A stretch of DNA of 64,000 nt from assembly GCF_001293645.1 (NCBI RefSeq), contig NZ_LBMD01000001.1, positions 434,001 to 498,000 on the forward strand, given 5' to 3'. Position 1 is the first letter of the stretch, and each line of letters opens with the position of its first letter. Source of the stretch: Bacillus sp. CHD6a (GTDB taxonomy: Bacteria > Bacillota > Bacilli > Bacillales > Bacillaceae_I). The notes beneath the pieces were generated by a model. The model saw nothing but the letters and a program-made list of their open reading frames with translations, did not search any database and was not told the origin of the DNA. Below are positions 45,724-55,754 of this stretch, piece by piece. Both the position numbers and the translations under genes were made by a program.

Positions 45724-46919
45724 TCTACTGTCCCCTCCATTCTATTCATTAATGTATGCACGTCTTTGTCCCCGCGCCCCGATAAACATACGAGAATTGT
45801 TTCATCACTTGGCATTTTTGCCGCTTCTTTATAGGCAGTTGCGAGAGCATGGGCCGACTCGATTGCCGGTATGATGCCCTCTTCTTTTGCAAGGATATGC
45901 AATGCCTCCAACGCTTCCTCATCTGTCACACTTTGATAATCAACTCTGCTGCTGTCCTTGAGGTATGCATGTTCTGGTCCAATTCCGGGATAGTCAAGTC
46001 CTGCTGAAATGGAATAGGGTTCAATAATTTGACCATGTTCATCTTGAATCAAGTAAGTCAGAGATCCATGAATAACACCTTTCGTACCTTTTGATAGTGT
46101 AGCAGCATGCAAAGGTGTATCTATCCCTTTTCCGGCAGCTTCCACACCTATAAGACTTACTTCATCGTCCACAAATGGTGCAAACATTCCTATTGCGTTG
46201 GAACCACCACCGACACATGCTACAATTTTATCAGGTAAACCGCCTTCTCTTTCCTCAAACTGCCTTTTGGATTCTTCTCCAATTACTCGTTGAAACTCCC
46301 GCACCATATATGGATATGGATGTGGCCCCACAACAGAACCAATCATATAAAAATGATCTTCACAATGTTGCACCCAATAGCGAATGGCTTCATTGGTGGC
46401 ATCTTTAAGTGTTTTATTACCACTTGTAGCAGGGATTACTTCTGCTCCTAATAGTTTCATTCGAAAGACGTTTAACGCCTGGCGCTCAATGTCTTCCTCG
46501 CCCATGAATACCTTGCACTCCAGTCCAAACTTAGCAGCAACTGTTGCGGCTGCTACTCCATGCTGTCCTGCACCTGTTTCGGCGATAATCTTCTTTTTCC
46601 CCAACCGCTTAGCAAGTAAAGCTTGGCCGATGGCGTTATTTATTTTATGTGCACCTGTATGATTCAGATCTTCTCGTTTTAGGTAAATTTTCGCTCCGCC
46701 AATTCGACTTGTAAGTTTTTCAGCATATGTCAATGCTGTAGGTCTACCGGAATATTCCTTTAGATAGTAATGGTAGTCTTCCAGAAAGGTTGGGTCATTT
46801 AGGGCATCTTGCAAGCCTTGTTCTAATTCTTCCAACGGTAGCATCAATGTTTCAGGTACATACTTGCCCCCAAACTCTCCAAATCTACCGAAGCTATCTG
46901 GTGTTTGTACGTTTGTCAT
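45720..46919 (-). CDS. trpB: Tryptophan synthase beta chain
   Basis: The 399-residue PLP enzyme joins indole and serine. PLP lysine in [15 protein letters not shown], phosphate loop [20 protein letters not shown]. It overlaps the end of trpF by 26 bp. Confidence 0.97.
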   Translation of the reverse strand: MTNVQTPDSFGRFGEFGGKYVPETLMLPLEELEQGLQDALNDPTFLEDYHYYLKEYSGRPTALTYAEKLTSRIGGAKIYLKREDLNHTGAHKINNAIGQALLAKRLGKKKIIAETGAGQHGVAAATVAAKFGLECKVFMGEEDIERQALNVFRMKLLGAEVIPATSGNKTLKDATNEAIRYWVQHCEDHFYMIGSVVGPHPYPYMVREFQRVIGEESKRQFEEREGGLPDKIVACVGGGSNAIGMFAPFVDDEVSLIGVEAAGKGIDTPLHAATLSKGTKGVIHGSLTYLIQDEHGQIIEPYSISAGLDYPGIGPEHAYLKDSSRVDYQSVTDEEALEALHILAKEEGIIPAIESAHALATAYKEAAKMPSDETILVCLSGRGDKDVHTLMNRMEGTVE

Positions 46920-47568
46920 GTTCTCTCACCATTCTTTCTATCTGATTGATTTTGTCTTTACTTTTAGTAAAATTCTCTTCTATTCCACTTGATAGATCTA
47001 TTCCTTGTGGAGAATAAGGAAACAACTCTGGGAGTGTCTCTACATTGATCCCACCTGCAATCAAGTATGGAAGGTCATATTGAGTTGCAACTCTGTCATA
47101 GAGGGGGATGTGTGTCCAGTTAAAACTTGTTCCCGTCCCTCCGAATTGATTGCCGACTTTTTTATCTATAACAAAACCGTCTATCACACCTGTGAAAAGT
47201 TCTAATTTTTTTACACTTGTTTCATCATCGTGATGAATAACTTTCCAAACATCTACATCACTCTTTGACTTTAACTCTTTAATAAATGACAGATTCTCAT
47301 CTCCATGACATTGAACGATATCCAACGGGACCGTTTGGACAGCTTGAAGAATTTCCTCAATACGTTGATTAACGAAGATCCCCACAAGCCGTTTTTTCCC
47401 TGGGGGCAAGTATGCTACCCATTTTGCCACCTCTTCTGGTTGCACCTGTCGCTTACTCTCCGCAAAAACAAAACCTATAAAATCTGCACCAGACTTCACA
47501 GAGGCCTCATAATCTTGCAAGCTTTTGTTTCCACAAAATTTAATTTTTGTTCTAGATGTTCTAGACAT
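46894..47568 (-). CDS. trpF: Phosphoribosylanthranilate isomerase
   Basis: The 224-residue TIM barrel shows [20 protein letters not shown] (catalytic Cys) , VQCHGDE and [14 protein letters not shown]. It isomerises phosphoribosylanthranilate to CdRP. The ATG at 47568 (GGGGA 8 bases upstream) overlaps the trpC stop by 8 bp; the TTG at 47574 is not needed. Confidence 0.95.
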   Translation of the reverse strand: MSRTSRTKIKFCGNKSLQDYEASVKSGADFIGFVFAESKRQVQPEEVAKWVAYLPPGKKRLVGIFVNQRIEEILQAVQTVPLDIVQCHGDENLSFIKELKSKSDVDVWKVIHHDDETSVKKLELFTGVIDGFVIDKKVGNQFGGTGTSFNWTHIPLYDRVATQYDLPYLIAGGINVETLPELFPYSPQGIDLSSGIEENFTKSKDKINQIERMVREHDKRTNTR

Positions 47569-48325
47569 GCTCAAGTTCCCCGAATAGTCTCTTCACTCCT
47601 GTGCCCGGCGTGTGGTCTTTCATGAACGCTTCTCCTACAAGTACGGCGTTTGCTCCAAAGCCTTGTACTTGGCGCAGGTCATCTTGGGATAGGATACCGC
47701 TCTCACTGACTAGCAAGGAAGTACTTGGAATATAAGCAGAAAGTTCCTTGGTCGTTTGAATGTCTGTTTCAAAGGTTGCAAGATTTCTATTATTGACTCC
47801 GATGATCTTTGGAGTGATTGTTTGAAGAAGTTGTGTAAGCCTATCCAAACTGTGCACTTCTACCAGTACATCCAAACCTAAATCTGTTGCTTGTTTATAT
47901 AACGTAGCCAGTTTTTTATCAGGGAGAATTTCCGCTATTAACAGTATTGCATCTGCACCAATACGTGCACTCTCCTCAACCTGAATGGAATCTATAATAA
48001 AATCCTTTCTCAGGACAGGCAGGCTTGTTGTTTCCTTTACCATCATCAAATCATGCTTTGATCCCTTAAAATAGGTCTGATCTGTGAGCACGGATATTGC
48101 ATCCACCCCAACCTGTTCGTATTCCGCTCCAATATCTATTGGGGCAAAGCTTTCTTTCAGAATTCCTTTTGATGGAGATGCCTTTTTCATCTCAGCAATT
48201 ACACCTAGATGGCGCTTAGGGTTGGCAAGTGCATCATAAAAGGAGTAACGCTGTACCTGTTTCTGAGAAGGTAGGGTTAAGTTTTTCACTTCTATCTTTT
48301 TTGTCTCGACTATTTTAGTTAACAT
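47561..48325 (-). CDS. trpC: Indole-3-glycerol phosphate synthase
   Basis: The 254-residue barrel has VIAEMKKASPSKGIL (catalytic Glu and Lys), VLRKDFIIDSIQV, IGVNNRNL and VSESGI. ATG 48325 lies 9 bases after AGGGG and overlaps the trpD stop. Confidence 0.96.
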   Translation of the reverse strand: MLTKIVETKKIEVKNLTLPSQKQVQRYSFYDALANPKRHLGVIAEMKKASPSKGILKESFAPIDIGAEYEQVGVDAISVLTDQTYFKGSKHDLMMVKETTSLPVLRKDFIIDSIQVEESARIGADAILLIAEILPDKKLATLYKQATDLGLDVLVEVHSLDRLTQLLQTITPKIIGVNNRNLATFETDIQTTKELSAYIPSTSLLVSESGILSQDDLRQVQGFGANAVLVGEAFMKDHTPGTGVKRLFGELEHV

Positions 48326-49340
48326 GCTCATTCACCCCTGCCTTTTTTAGTTGTTGTAATAATTCGTACGGTTGGTTTGTTTCTATTAATTGAACAGCAA
48401 GTTCTACACCTTTGTGAATTGTTTCCGTAATTCCAGATACATAGAGAGCAGCACCAGCATTTAGATAAACAATATTTCGTGCACTTTGGTTGCTTTTATT
48501 TTGAAAAATCTGTTTGATCAGATGGGAACTCTGTAAACTATTAGCTACTTGAATGTCTTCCAGTCGGCCACGTTCAAACCCGAAGTCCTCTGGTGTTATC
48601 GTATAAGATAAGATTTTACCGTTTTTCACTTCGACCACATGTGTACTAGCCGTGATTGTTATCTCATCCAAACCGTCTTCTCCTGCTACAATTAAAACAT
48701 GTTCAGAACCAAGCTGATTCAACACTTCCGCCATTTTATAAGCATAATCCTTAGAAAAGACTCCGATTACCTGTTTTTTACAACGAACTGGATTGGCAAG
48801 CGGGCCAAGAAGATTAAAAATAGTTCGGAATCCAATCTCTTTTCTTGGAGCAACCGCATGCTTCATCGCCTCATGGTAAATAGGAGCAAAAAGAAAACTC
48901 ATCCCTTTGTCCTTAAGATTTTCTGTAGCTTCTTCAAGCGTTTGCTGCACTGGAAGTCGAAGCTGCTCTAACACATCTGCACTACCACTTGAGGAAGATA
49001 CTGCCCTGTTCCCATGTTTGGCTACTTTTGCTCCTCCACTTGCTGCCACAATCGCAGATGCAGTTGAGATATTGAAAGTAGAGGCTCCATCCCCTCCTGT
49101 ACCGCATGTATCAATTAAATGAGGATGTTCATAGGCTATCGGCTTCATATGCCCGCGCATCGCTTTAGTGAATCCTAACATTTCCTCTGAGGTCTCTCCC
49201 CTGAATCTGAGAATAGATATAAAACTTGCAATCTGGCTGGAGGTAACCTCTCCTTTCATCATCAGGTCCATTGCACTTTCCGCTTCTTCTGCTGTAAGGT
49301 TCGCTCCATCTATTAATTTCGTTAAATAGGCTTTAAACAT
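48315..49340 (-). CDS. trpD: Anthranilate phosphoribosyltransferase
   Basis: The 341-residue enzyme transfers phosphoribose from PRPP to anthranilate. Motifs: HLIDTCGTGGDGASTFNIST, KHGNRAVSSSSGSADVLE, FAPIYHEAMKHAVAPRKEIG and FNLLGPLANP. ATG 49340 follows GGGAGG at 11 bases, overlapping trpE by 8 bp. Confidence 0.96.
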   Translation of the reverse strand: MFKAYLTKLIDGANLTAEEAESAMDLMMKGEVTSSQIASFISILRFRGETSEEMLGFTKAMRGHMKPIAYEHPHLIDTCGTGGDGASTFNISTASAIVAASGGAKVAKHGNRAVSSSSGSADVLEQLRLPVQQTLEEATENLKDKGMSFLFAPIYHEAMKHAVAPRKEIGFRTIFNLLGPLANPVRCKKQVIGVFSKDYAYKMAEVLNQLGSEHVLIVAGEDGLDEITITASTHVVEVKNGKILSYTITPEDFGFERGRLEDIQVANSLQSSHLIKQIFQNKSNQSARNIVYLNAGAALYVSGITETIHKGVELAVQLIETNQPYELLQQLKKAGVNEHVN

Positions 49341-50847
49341 AGCTGCATGAGCCTCCCGTCTTTTTGGCAAAATATTTATTTGCTAGTTGGATTGTTTCAA
49401 TCAATGCTGATGCTTTGTTTATTGTTTCTTGATATTCCAGTTCGGGAACAGAATCCGCTACTACTCCTGCACCTGCTTGAACATAGAAGCTGCTACCACG
49501 CTTTTGTATCGTCCTGATAGTAATACAAGAATCAATATTGCCGTCAAACCCGATATAACAAATGGCCCCGGCATAAGTGTTTCTTACTGTTGGCTCAAGC
49601 TCTTGTAAGATTTGCATGGCCCTTACCTTTGGCGCTCCGGAAACAGTTCCAGCTGGAAAAGCTGCAAGCAATGCTTCCACAGGAGTGTAATTGGAAGCGA
49701 GCTCTGCTTTTACAATAGAAATCAGGTGCATCACCCTTGAAAAATAAACAAGCTCTTTCATAACCGGCGTATGGACGGATCCATATTTAGCGACTCTTCC
49801 TAAATCGTTTCGCGCAAGATCTACCAGCATATAATGTTCAGCCTGTTCTTTTTCGTCTTGCAATAAGTCCTCCGCAAGCTCCTTGTCTGCTTCTTCTGTT
49901 ATTCCTCTTTTTCTCGTACCGGCAATCGGATGAATTTCTAATTTTCTATCTTGAATTTGTATGAGCCTTTCTGGTGAACTTCCTATCAATTCCATCTCGT
50001 CATATTTAAGATAAAACAAGTAAGGAGAAGGGTTTTGTCTTCTTAGAACTCGGTAAACATCAAACCCTTCTATTTCCGCTTCTAATTCAAAACGCTGGGA
50101 AAGAACACATTGAAAGATGTCACCTGTTTGGATATATTTCTTTATCTTTTCTACATGTTCAATGAATCTCTCTTTTGTGTAATTGGAATGAACAGGAAGT
50201 TCCAACTTCCCATTATCCACTTCCACAAGCAGGTCGCTTTCTTGTCGGTTCCTTATTTGGGATACTTTTTTACGTATCGATTTTTTTGCCTGATTAAAGC
50301 TATCCTGTAACTCTTTTTCATTTTCCTTTCCATCTAAACGAATATAATGAATAAAATGTAATTCATTTTGCTTGTGGTCACATACAACAATATCTTCGCA
50401 ATATAAAAGATTTGCTGTATGTTCTCCGTGATAAGAAGGGTGCATCGGAACTTTTTCAATTGTCGGAATAAAATCATAACTCAGATAGCCAACTGCTCCA
50501 CCTGTAAATCCTAGGTTTTTTTCCAGGAGTTTTACTTGAAGCAGATTATTAGCTTGTTGAATAACTTCATTCAATTCTTTAGAATGGTAGATTGCTTTAT
50601 CGGTCTTTACTTCTCGCAACGTAATAGTGGTATCCTCGGCGGTTATTTTCCAAAATGGATTCAACCCGATAAAGGAGTACCTCGCCCAATCTGAATTGGG
50701 TTCTTTACTTTCTAAAAGATAGACTGCTTCCTTTCTTAATGCCTGAAAGATAGAAACTGGTGTTAAGGTGTCTTCAAAAAAACTTTCTATAATGGGAATG
50801 GTTTTGTAATGTTTGCTTGCATCTAGAAACTCTGCAAACTGTTGCAT
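49333..50847 (-). CDS. trpE: Anthranilate synthase component I
   Basis: The 504-residue chorismate-using enzyme has GAVGYLSYD, ELIGSSPERLIQI, IAGTRKRG, ARNDLGRVAKYGSV, TVSGAPKVRAM and GAICYIG. The amidotransferase subunit gene trpG is not in this operon; in B. subtilis it lies in the folate operon. The SD GGAGG lies 7 bases before the ATG and is inside a hairpin described separately. Confidence 0.96.
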   Translation of the reverse strand: MQQFAEFLDASKHYKTIPIIESFFEDTLTPVSIFQALRKEAVYLLESKEPNSDWARYSFIGLNPFWKITAEDTTITLREVKTDKAIYHSKELNEVIQQANNLLQVKLLEKNLGFTGGAVGYLSYDFIPTIEKVPMHPSYHGEHTANLLYCEDIVVCDHKQNELHFIHYIRLDGKENEKELQDSFNQAKKSIRKKVSQIRNRQESDLLVEVDNGKLELPVHSNYTKERFIEHVEKIKKYIQTGDIFQCVLSQRFELEAEIEGFDVYRVLRRQNPSPYLFYLKYDEMELIGSSPERLIQIQDRKLEIHPIAGTRKRGITEEADKELAEDLLQDEKEQAEHYMLVDLARNDLGRVAKYGSVHTPVMKELVYFSRVMHLISIVKAELASNYTPVEALLAAFPAGTVSGAPKVRAMQILQELEPTVRNTYAGAICYIGFDGNIDSCITIRTIQKRGSSFYVQAGAGVVADSVPELEYQETINKASALIETIQLANKYFAKKTGGSCSYV

Positions 50848-50855
50848 CTGATCTC

Positions 50856-50876
50856 CTCCATTTTCCAGAAATGGAG
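50856..50876 (-). promoter_or_regulatory. Hairpin that sequesters the trpE Shine-Dalgarno
   Basis: In the mRNA CUCCAUUU (50876-50869) pairs with AAAUGGAG (50863-50856), loop of five, covering the trpE ribosome site. The bases just upstream, CTCATTCTC (50882-50874), overlap its 5' arm and are fully complementary to 9 nt of the TRAP site (50996-50988). Confidence 0.65.
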
Positions 50877-50914
50877 AATGAGACTTTGTAACGAGGTGTT
50901 ACAGAATGAGGAAA

Positions 50915-50949
50915 AAACAAAAACCCAAAGACAGAGGATAGTCTTTGGG
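50915..50949 (-). terminator. trp leader intrinsic terminator (attenuator)
   Basis: CCCAAAGAC and GTCTTTGGG (50924-50932 and 50941-50949) form a 9-bp stem followed on the minus strand by TTTTTGTTTTTT. It lies 20 bases after the TRAP site and about 75 bases before the trpE start. GAGGTTAG of the last TRAP triplets (50975-50968) can pair, with one mismatch, to CTATCCTC (50941-50934), giving an antiterminator. Confidence 0.85.
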
Positions 50950-50967
50950 TAGATTTATAGATACATT

Positions 50968-51021
50968 CTAACCTCAGCTAATCTCGACTCATTCTCAACT
51001 ATTCTCTTCTCAACTCGGCTT
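50968..51021 (-). promoter_or_regulatory. TRAP (MtrB) binding site in the trp leader
   Basis: On the minus strand there are eleven triplets at 5-nt period (one 6-nt step): AAG, GAG, GAG, GAG, TAG, GAG, GAG, GAG, TAG, GAG, TAG, starting at 51021 and ending at 50968. Ten are canonical (G/U)AG; the first is AAG. Eleven triplets match the eleven subunits of the TRAP ring. The site precedes the attenuator, as in B. subtilis. A less regular second cluster of GAG/TAG lies at 51048-51094. Confidence 0.9.
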
Positions 51022-51116
51022 AAAAATAAATGTTTTGAATTGGTAAACTCTTTGGCTCTATAGCCCTCAACTTCATGCTCTAAACTAATCTCTCAACTGT
51101 TTTACTTCTTGTAAGT

Positions 51117-51146
51117 ACTATATGATAGTAGATTACTAATTGTCAA
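51117..51146 (-). promoter_or_regulatory. SigA promoter of the trp operon
   Basis: -35 TTGACA (51146-51141), 18-bp spacer, -10 TATAGT (51122-51117). It overlaps the last codons of aroH, as in B. subtilis, giving a leader of about 260 nt. Confidence 0.8.
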
Positions 51147-51516
51147 CCGATAACGTTTTTGCAAGGTCCGGTCTTAGGCTCACAGCGTCATGCAAATAAA
51201 TATGTTGAATATTTTTTTGTGGTACCTCAGTGTTTACTGTCATCATAATCCTAATACAGGAAGGTAGTGAGTTTGGCACAGCAATTTCTTTTGTACACAT
51301 GACAGGGACATAATCCCAGCCTTCAAGGTTTCGCAGTGCCTTCGCAGGGAAACATGCCGTGATATCTGCTGTGACGGAAATCAGTACTTGCGCGACATCT
51401 TCTGCCTCAATGCTGTTCGCTTGAATCATGTTTTGTAATAATTCTTCTGTTTTACAGATTATTTCTTTTTCAGAATTCTTAAGTATGGTTGTTGCACCTC
51501 TTACACCACGAATCAC
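51136..51516 (-). CDS. aroH: Chorismate mutase (AroH class)
   Basis: The 126-residue trimeric AroH-type mutase begins MIRGVRGATTI and has VTADITACFPAKALRN and VPVMCTKEIAVPNSLP. It converts chorismate to prephenate for tyrosine and phenylalanine. It ends inside the trp promoter. Confidence 0.95.
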   Translation of the reverse strand: MIRGVRGATTILKNSEKEIICKTEELLQNMIQANSIEAEDVAQVLISVTADITACFPAKALRNLEGWDYVPVMCTKEIAVPNSLPSCIRIMMTVNTEVPQKNIQHIYLHDAVSLRPDLAKTLSVDN

Positions 51517-51542
51517 CGAATTCCCCCTTATTGGATGATCTA

Positions 51543-52637
51543 TTAATAAAATTCTTGTAAAGTTTCAAGGATAAGTTCATCTGGCACGGATTGCAGTTCT
51601 ACATTTCCAATGGACTGTATCAATACCATATGTATATGACTGTTTTGAGTTTTTTTGTCTTTTTTCATCCAATCTAACAGTTCTTGTGGGGAAACGGATG
51701 TTTGAATCTTAGTTGGGAAGCCAAAACGATTCCACGCTTGTGACAAGTCAGCGCTTAAATTGAGTACTGGTTTCAACTTTTCACTTAATCTAGTTGCAAA
51801 AAGCATTCCTAGTGCTACACCGTCTCCATGCGTTATTTTTCCATAGCCATAAGCAGCCTCAAGTGCATGACCGAGTGTATGGCCAAAATTCAAGATTGCA
51901 CGCAAGCCTGTCTCTTTTTCATCACTTGATACAACTTCCGCTTTGATCTTAATTCCCTTTTCCAAACACACAAGCAGGTTGTCTTCTGTAAGGTCGTCCA
52001 GATTCTTTATGGTTCCTTTTATCCAACGATAGAATGCTTCGTCCCAGATAAGGGAATGCTTTACCACTTCAGCAAAGCCTGAGCGCATTTCTTTTTCGGG
52101 CAGGCTCTTTAAGAAATCCACATCATATATGACCGCTTCCGGCTGATAAAAGGACCCAATCATATTTTTCCCTAGAGGATGATTGATAGCAACCTTTCCT
52201 CCGACTGCGCTGTCATGTGCGAGGAGTGTTGTAGGGACTTGGATGAATTTAATTCCCCTCATAAATGTCGAGGCAACAAATCCTGCAATATCACCAACCA
52301 CTCCACCACCTAGGGCGATGATGGCAGAATGGCGATCCAATCCATTTTCCAGCGCAAAGGTTTGGATAGCATAATAATTTTCGAATGATTTTGCTTCTTC
52401 ACCATTAGGAAGAACATAGGAATGGACGATATAATTTTGCGTTAAACTTGAGACTATTTCAGAAAGGTACAGGTCAGCAACTAGATCATCTGTCACAATT
52501 AGCACTTTACTGGGTTTCTTTTGAAAAGCCCCCAGTAACTGAGGCAGTTCTTGTATTGCTCCTTTACCTAAAAATACGGGATACTCCTTTGAAGCAGTTT
52601 GAACGGTAACCTGCTTCCAATTAGAATTTAGCTGCAT
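51543..52637 (-). CDS. aroB: 3-dehydroquinate synthase
   Basis: The 364-residue NAD- and metal-dependent enzyme has [39 protein letters not shown] and [11 protein letters not shown] (metal ligands). Overlaps the end of aroC; AAGGA lies 9 bases before the ATG. Confidence 0.96.
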   Translation of the reverse strand: MQLNSNWKQVTVQTASKEYPVFLGKGAIQELPQLLGAFQKKPSKVLIVTDDLVADLYLSEIVSSLTQNYIVHSYVLPNGEEAKSFENYYAIQTFALENGLDRHSAIIALGGGVVGDIAGFVASTFMRGIKFIQVPTTLLAHDSAVGGKVAINHPLGKNMIGSFYQPEAVIYDVDFLKSLPEKEMRSGFAEVVKHSLIWDEAFYRWIKGTIKNLDDLTEDNLLVCLEKGIKIKAEVVSSDEKETGLRAILNFGHTLGHALEAAYGYGKITHGDGVALGMLFATRLSEKLKPVLNLSADLSQAWNRFGFPTKIQTSVSPQELLDWMKKDKKTQNSHIHMVLIQSIGNVELQSVPDELILETLQEFY

Positions 52638-53793
52638 GCTCTCTCATCCTTTGGACATTTTCCTTAATAAGGTCCATTCTGTCCTGTCCGAATTGTTCTA
52701 CGATGGCTTGTGCGATTTCCCAAGCGACCACCGCTTCTGCTACCACACTTGCTGCAGGTACCGCACAGCTGTCGGAACGTTCAATACTTGCCTGAAAAGG
52801 CTCTTTTGTATCAATATCCACGCTTTGTAACGGCTTGTAAAGCGTAGGAATGGGTTTCATGACACCTCTTACCACAATCGGCATCCCAGTTGTCATTCCA
52901 CCTTCAAAACCTCCAAGGTTATTAGATAGACGGTAATAGCCACGTTCTTCGCTCCAAGCAATCTCATCATGAACCTTACTTCCCGGAAGGCTAGCTGCTT
53001 GGAACCCAACGCCAAACTCTACCCCTTTAAAAGCATTGATGCTCATAATGGACGCTGCTACTTTAGCATCCAACTTTCGATCATAATGCACATAACTTCC
53101 TACTCCAGCAGGAACCCCTTCTACAATGACTTCTACTATACCGCCAATAGAATCTCCGTTTTCTTTAGCTGTGTCAATTGCATCCATCATCTCTTGTTCT
53201 ACTTTTTTATCGTAACAACGAACAGGGGATGCTTCAGTCTCCGCTTTTAAGTCATCTAAATTCGTAATAGGTTGAGGCGTTGCTTTCACCCCTCCTATTT
53301 CCGTTACATGTCCAGCTACCTTTATGCCTAGTTCAGCGAGGAACTTTCTAGCAACAGCACCTGCTGCTACTCTAACTGTTGTTTCCCTTGCAGAAGAACG
53401 CTCTAGGACATTCCTCATATCGCGGTGACCGTATTTAATCGCTCCATTTAAATCGGCATGTCCTGGACGGGGCTTTGTCACCTTTCGTTTTACTTCTTCT
53501 TGGTCTTCTTTAGAAAGGGGCTCAATCCCCATAATTTTCGTCCAATGCTTCCAGTCATCATTTGTTACTGCCAAGGTTATGGGAGAACCTAATGTTTGAC
53601 CATGACGAACTCCACTCAGAATATCTACGGTATCCTTTTCAATTTGCATTCTTCTGCCACGGCCATGCCCTTTCTGTCTTCTTGCCAGATCATCATTAAT
53701 ATCCTCGACAGTCAGTGGCAGCCCAGCTGGGACACCTTCCAATATGGTTGTCAATTGCGGTCCATGCGACTCGCCAGCAGTCAAATATCTCAT
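52621..53793 (-). CDS. aroC: Chorismate synthase
   Basis: The 390-residue FMN enzyme has [55 protein letters not shown] and RSSARET. It makes chorismate from EPSP; the B. subtilis name is aroF. It is the first gene of the aroC-aroB-aroH unit leading into the trp operon. Confidence 0.96.
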   Translation of the reverse strand: MRYLTAGESHGPQLTTILEGVPAGLPLTVEDINDDLARRQKGHGRGRRMQIEKDTVDILSGVRHGQTLGSPITLAVTNDDWKHWTKIMGIEPLSKEDQEEVKRKVTKPRPGHADLNGAIKYGHRDMRNVLERSSARETTVRVAAGAVARKFLAELGIKVAGHVTEIGGVKATPQPITNLDDLKAETEASPVRCYDKKVEQEMMDAIDTAKENGDSIGGIVEVIVEGVPAGVGSYVHYDRKLDAKVAASIMSINAFKGVEFGVGFQAASLPGSKVHDEIAWSEERGYYRLSNNLGGFEGGMTTGMPIVVRGVMKPIPTLYKPLQSVDIDTKEPFQASIERSDSCAVPAASVVAEAVVAWEIAQAIVEQFGQDRMDLIKENVQRMREHAAKF

Positions 53794-53935
53794 CGTTATC
53801 AGCCTCTCCTTTATCTCTTTAAAGCTTTTAAGCGTGTAAGTGAAATTAATTATGTAATACTATAACACAAGTGTAGCGGATTGTTCTACTAAAAAAAAGC
53901 AAGTTGTTGGGGAAAGGGGGGAGAATTGTGGGGTT

Positions 53936-54052
53936 TAGTATCATTCTATTGGAGAGGTTGGGGGTTTTTGATGGTTGTTCGAGTTTATAGAACCGTTCTA
54001 TAGGACCGTTTGCTTTATTGTCGTTGCTGTTCGGGCGTATAGAACCGTTCTA
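53936..54052. repeat. 52-bp-period array of TAGAAC-C-GTTCTA palindromes
   Basis: TAGAACCGTTCTA at 53988-54000 and 54040-54052, and a decayed copy TAGTATCATTCTA at 53936-53948; spacings are exactly 52 and 52. The two good copies also share flanks GTTCGAGTTTA and GTTCGGGCGTA. The array lies in the 292-bp gap between cheR and aroC. No terminator with a T run is seen for cheR here. Confidence 0.75.
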
Positions 54053-54085
54053 CTATACCATTTATACAGGAATGTAGCTTAATAG

Positions 54086-54868
<783 letters not shown>

Positions 54869-54971
54869 CTACTTTCTCTCTATTTCTGTAATTTTAGTAT
54901 AGCTGATTTGAGTATAGACAGGGGAACTAGCTTCAAAAAAATTTTCCAAAATACCTTTTACCGTTCTACAA

Positions 54972-55028
54972 CAACCTTCTACCTTTCCCAAGCAACCTTC
55001 TACCTTTCCCAAGCAACCTTCTACCTCT
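54972..55028. repeat. 21-bp tandem repeat, 2.7 copies
   Basis: CAACCTTCTACCTTTCCCAA plus G repeats at 54972-54992, 54993-55013 and partly 55014-55028. It lies in the 303-bp gap between ndk and cheR, which otherwise holds the ndk terminator and no gene that I can see. Confidence 0.85.
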
Positions 55029-55112
55029 TAATTCAAATGTTCGACAAACACACACCTTTCCCCCTAAAAAGAATCACCGAAGTTCGTCAAAACTATTAAA
55101 CGCAACAAAAAA

Positions 55113-55137
55113 CGCCCCTCTCCAAATGAGAAGGGCG
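55113..55137 (-). terminator. Terminator of ndk
   Basis: CGCCCcTCTC (55113-55122) pairs with GAGAaGGGCG (55128-55137), one mismatch; TTTTTTG follows on the minus strand. Confidence 0.75.
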
Positions 55138-55171
55138 CCTCTTATAAAGCGTTTTCAATTTATCGTAACTA

Positions 55172-55618
55172 TTAGTAGATCCAGTTGTTTACGTCTCTTT
55201 TGTATTCAACAAGACCTTCGCCATTAAAGAAAAGACCGATTTCACGTTCAGCACTCTCGGAAGAATCAGAACCGTGGATGATGTTTTTGCCGACGATTAC
55301 GCCGTACTCTCCGCGGATTGTTCCTGGAGCAGCATCTTTAGGGTTTGTAGCACCCATCATATGACGCGCGGTAGCGATTACATTTTCACCTTGCCAAACC
55401 ATTGCAAATACAGGACCAGAAGTGATGAAGTCTACAAGCTCTCCGAAGAAAGGACGCTCTTTATGTTCACCGTAGTGCTCTTCTGCCAATTCAGTTGGAA
55501 TTTGCATTAATTTTGCACCAACAAGTTGGAAACCTTTTTTTTCAAAACGAGAAACGATTTCACCGATAAGGTTACGTTGTACGCCATCAGGCTTTACCAT
55601 CAAAAATGTTTTTTCCAT
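55172..55618 (-). CDS. ndk: Nucleoside diphosphate kinase
   Basis: The 148-residue kinase has [20 protein letters not shown] and the active-site histidine in [16 protein letters not shown]. It balances nucleoside triphosphates. It has its own promoter, leader hairpin and terminator. Confidence 0.96.
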   Translation of the reverse strand: MEKTFLMVKPDGVQRNLIGEIVSRFEKKGFQLVGAKLMQIPTELAEEHYGEHKERPFFGELVDFITSGPVFAMVWQGENVIATARHMMGATNPKDAAPGTIRGEYGVIVGKNIIHGSDSSESAEREIGLFFNGEGLVEYKRDVNNWIY

Positions 55619-55649
55619 AATAATTTCTCCACCCCATTACGATTATGTA

Positions 55650-55670
55650 AGGTTAGGTAAACCCTAACCT
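55650..55670 (-). promoter_or_regulatory. Hairpin at the 5' end of the ndk leader
   Basis: AGGTTAGG (55650-55657) pairs with CCTAACCT (55663-55670), loop of five, no T run. It begins within a few bases of the transcription start expected from the promoter, so it may protect the mRNA end. Confidence 0.55.
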
Positions 55671-55675
55671 ACCAA

Positions 55676-55704
55676 AATATATCACGGTTTTTGTAGTTTC
55701 GCAA
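55676..55704 (-). promoter_or_regulatory. SigA promoter of ndk
   Basis: -35 TTGCGA (55704-55699), 17-bp spacer, -10 TATATT (55681-55676). Confidence 0.6.
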
Positions 55705-55754
55705 CAGAAGATGGAGAATTATCGTAATATTTTACAAAGTTCACGAAATTGAGT

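Noticed and set aside
50848-51135. T-box riboswitch for trp
   Set aside because: No T-box sequence or specifier loop seen; GAG/TAG triplets plus mtrB identify TRAP control instead.
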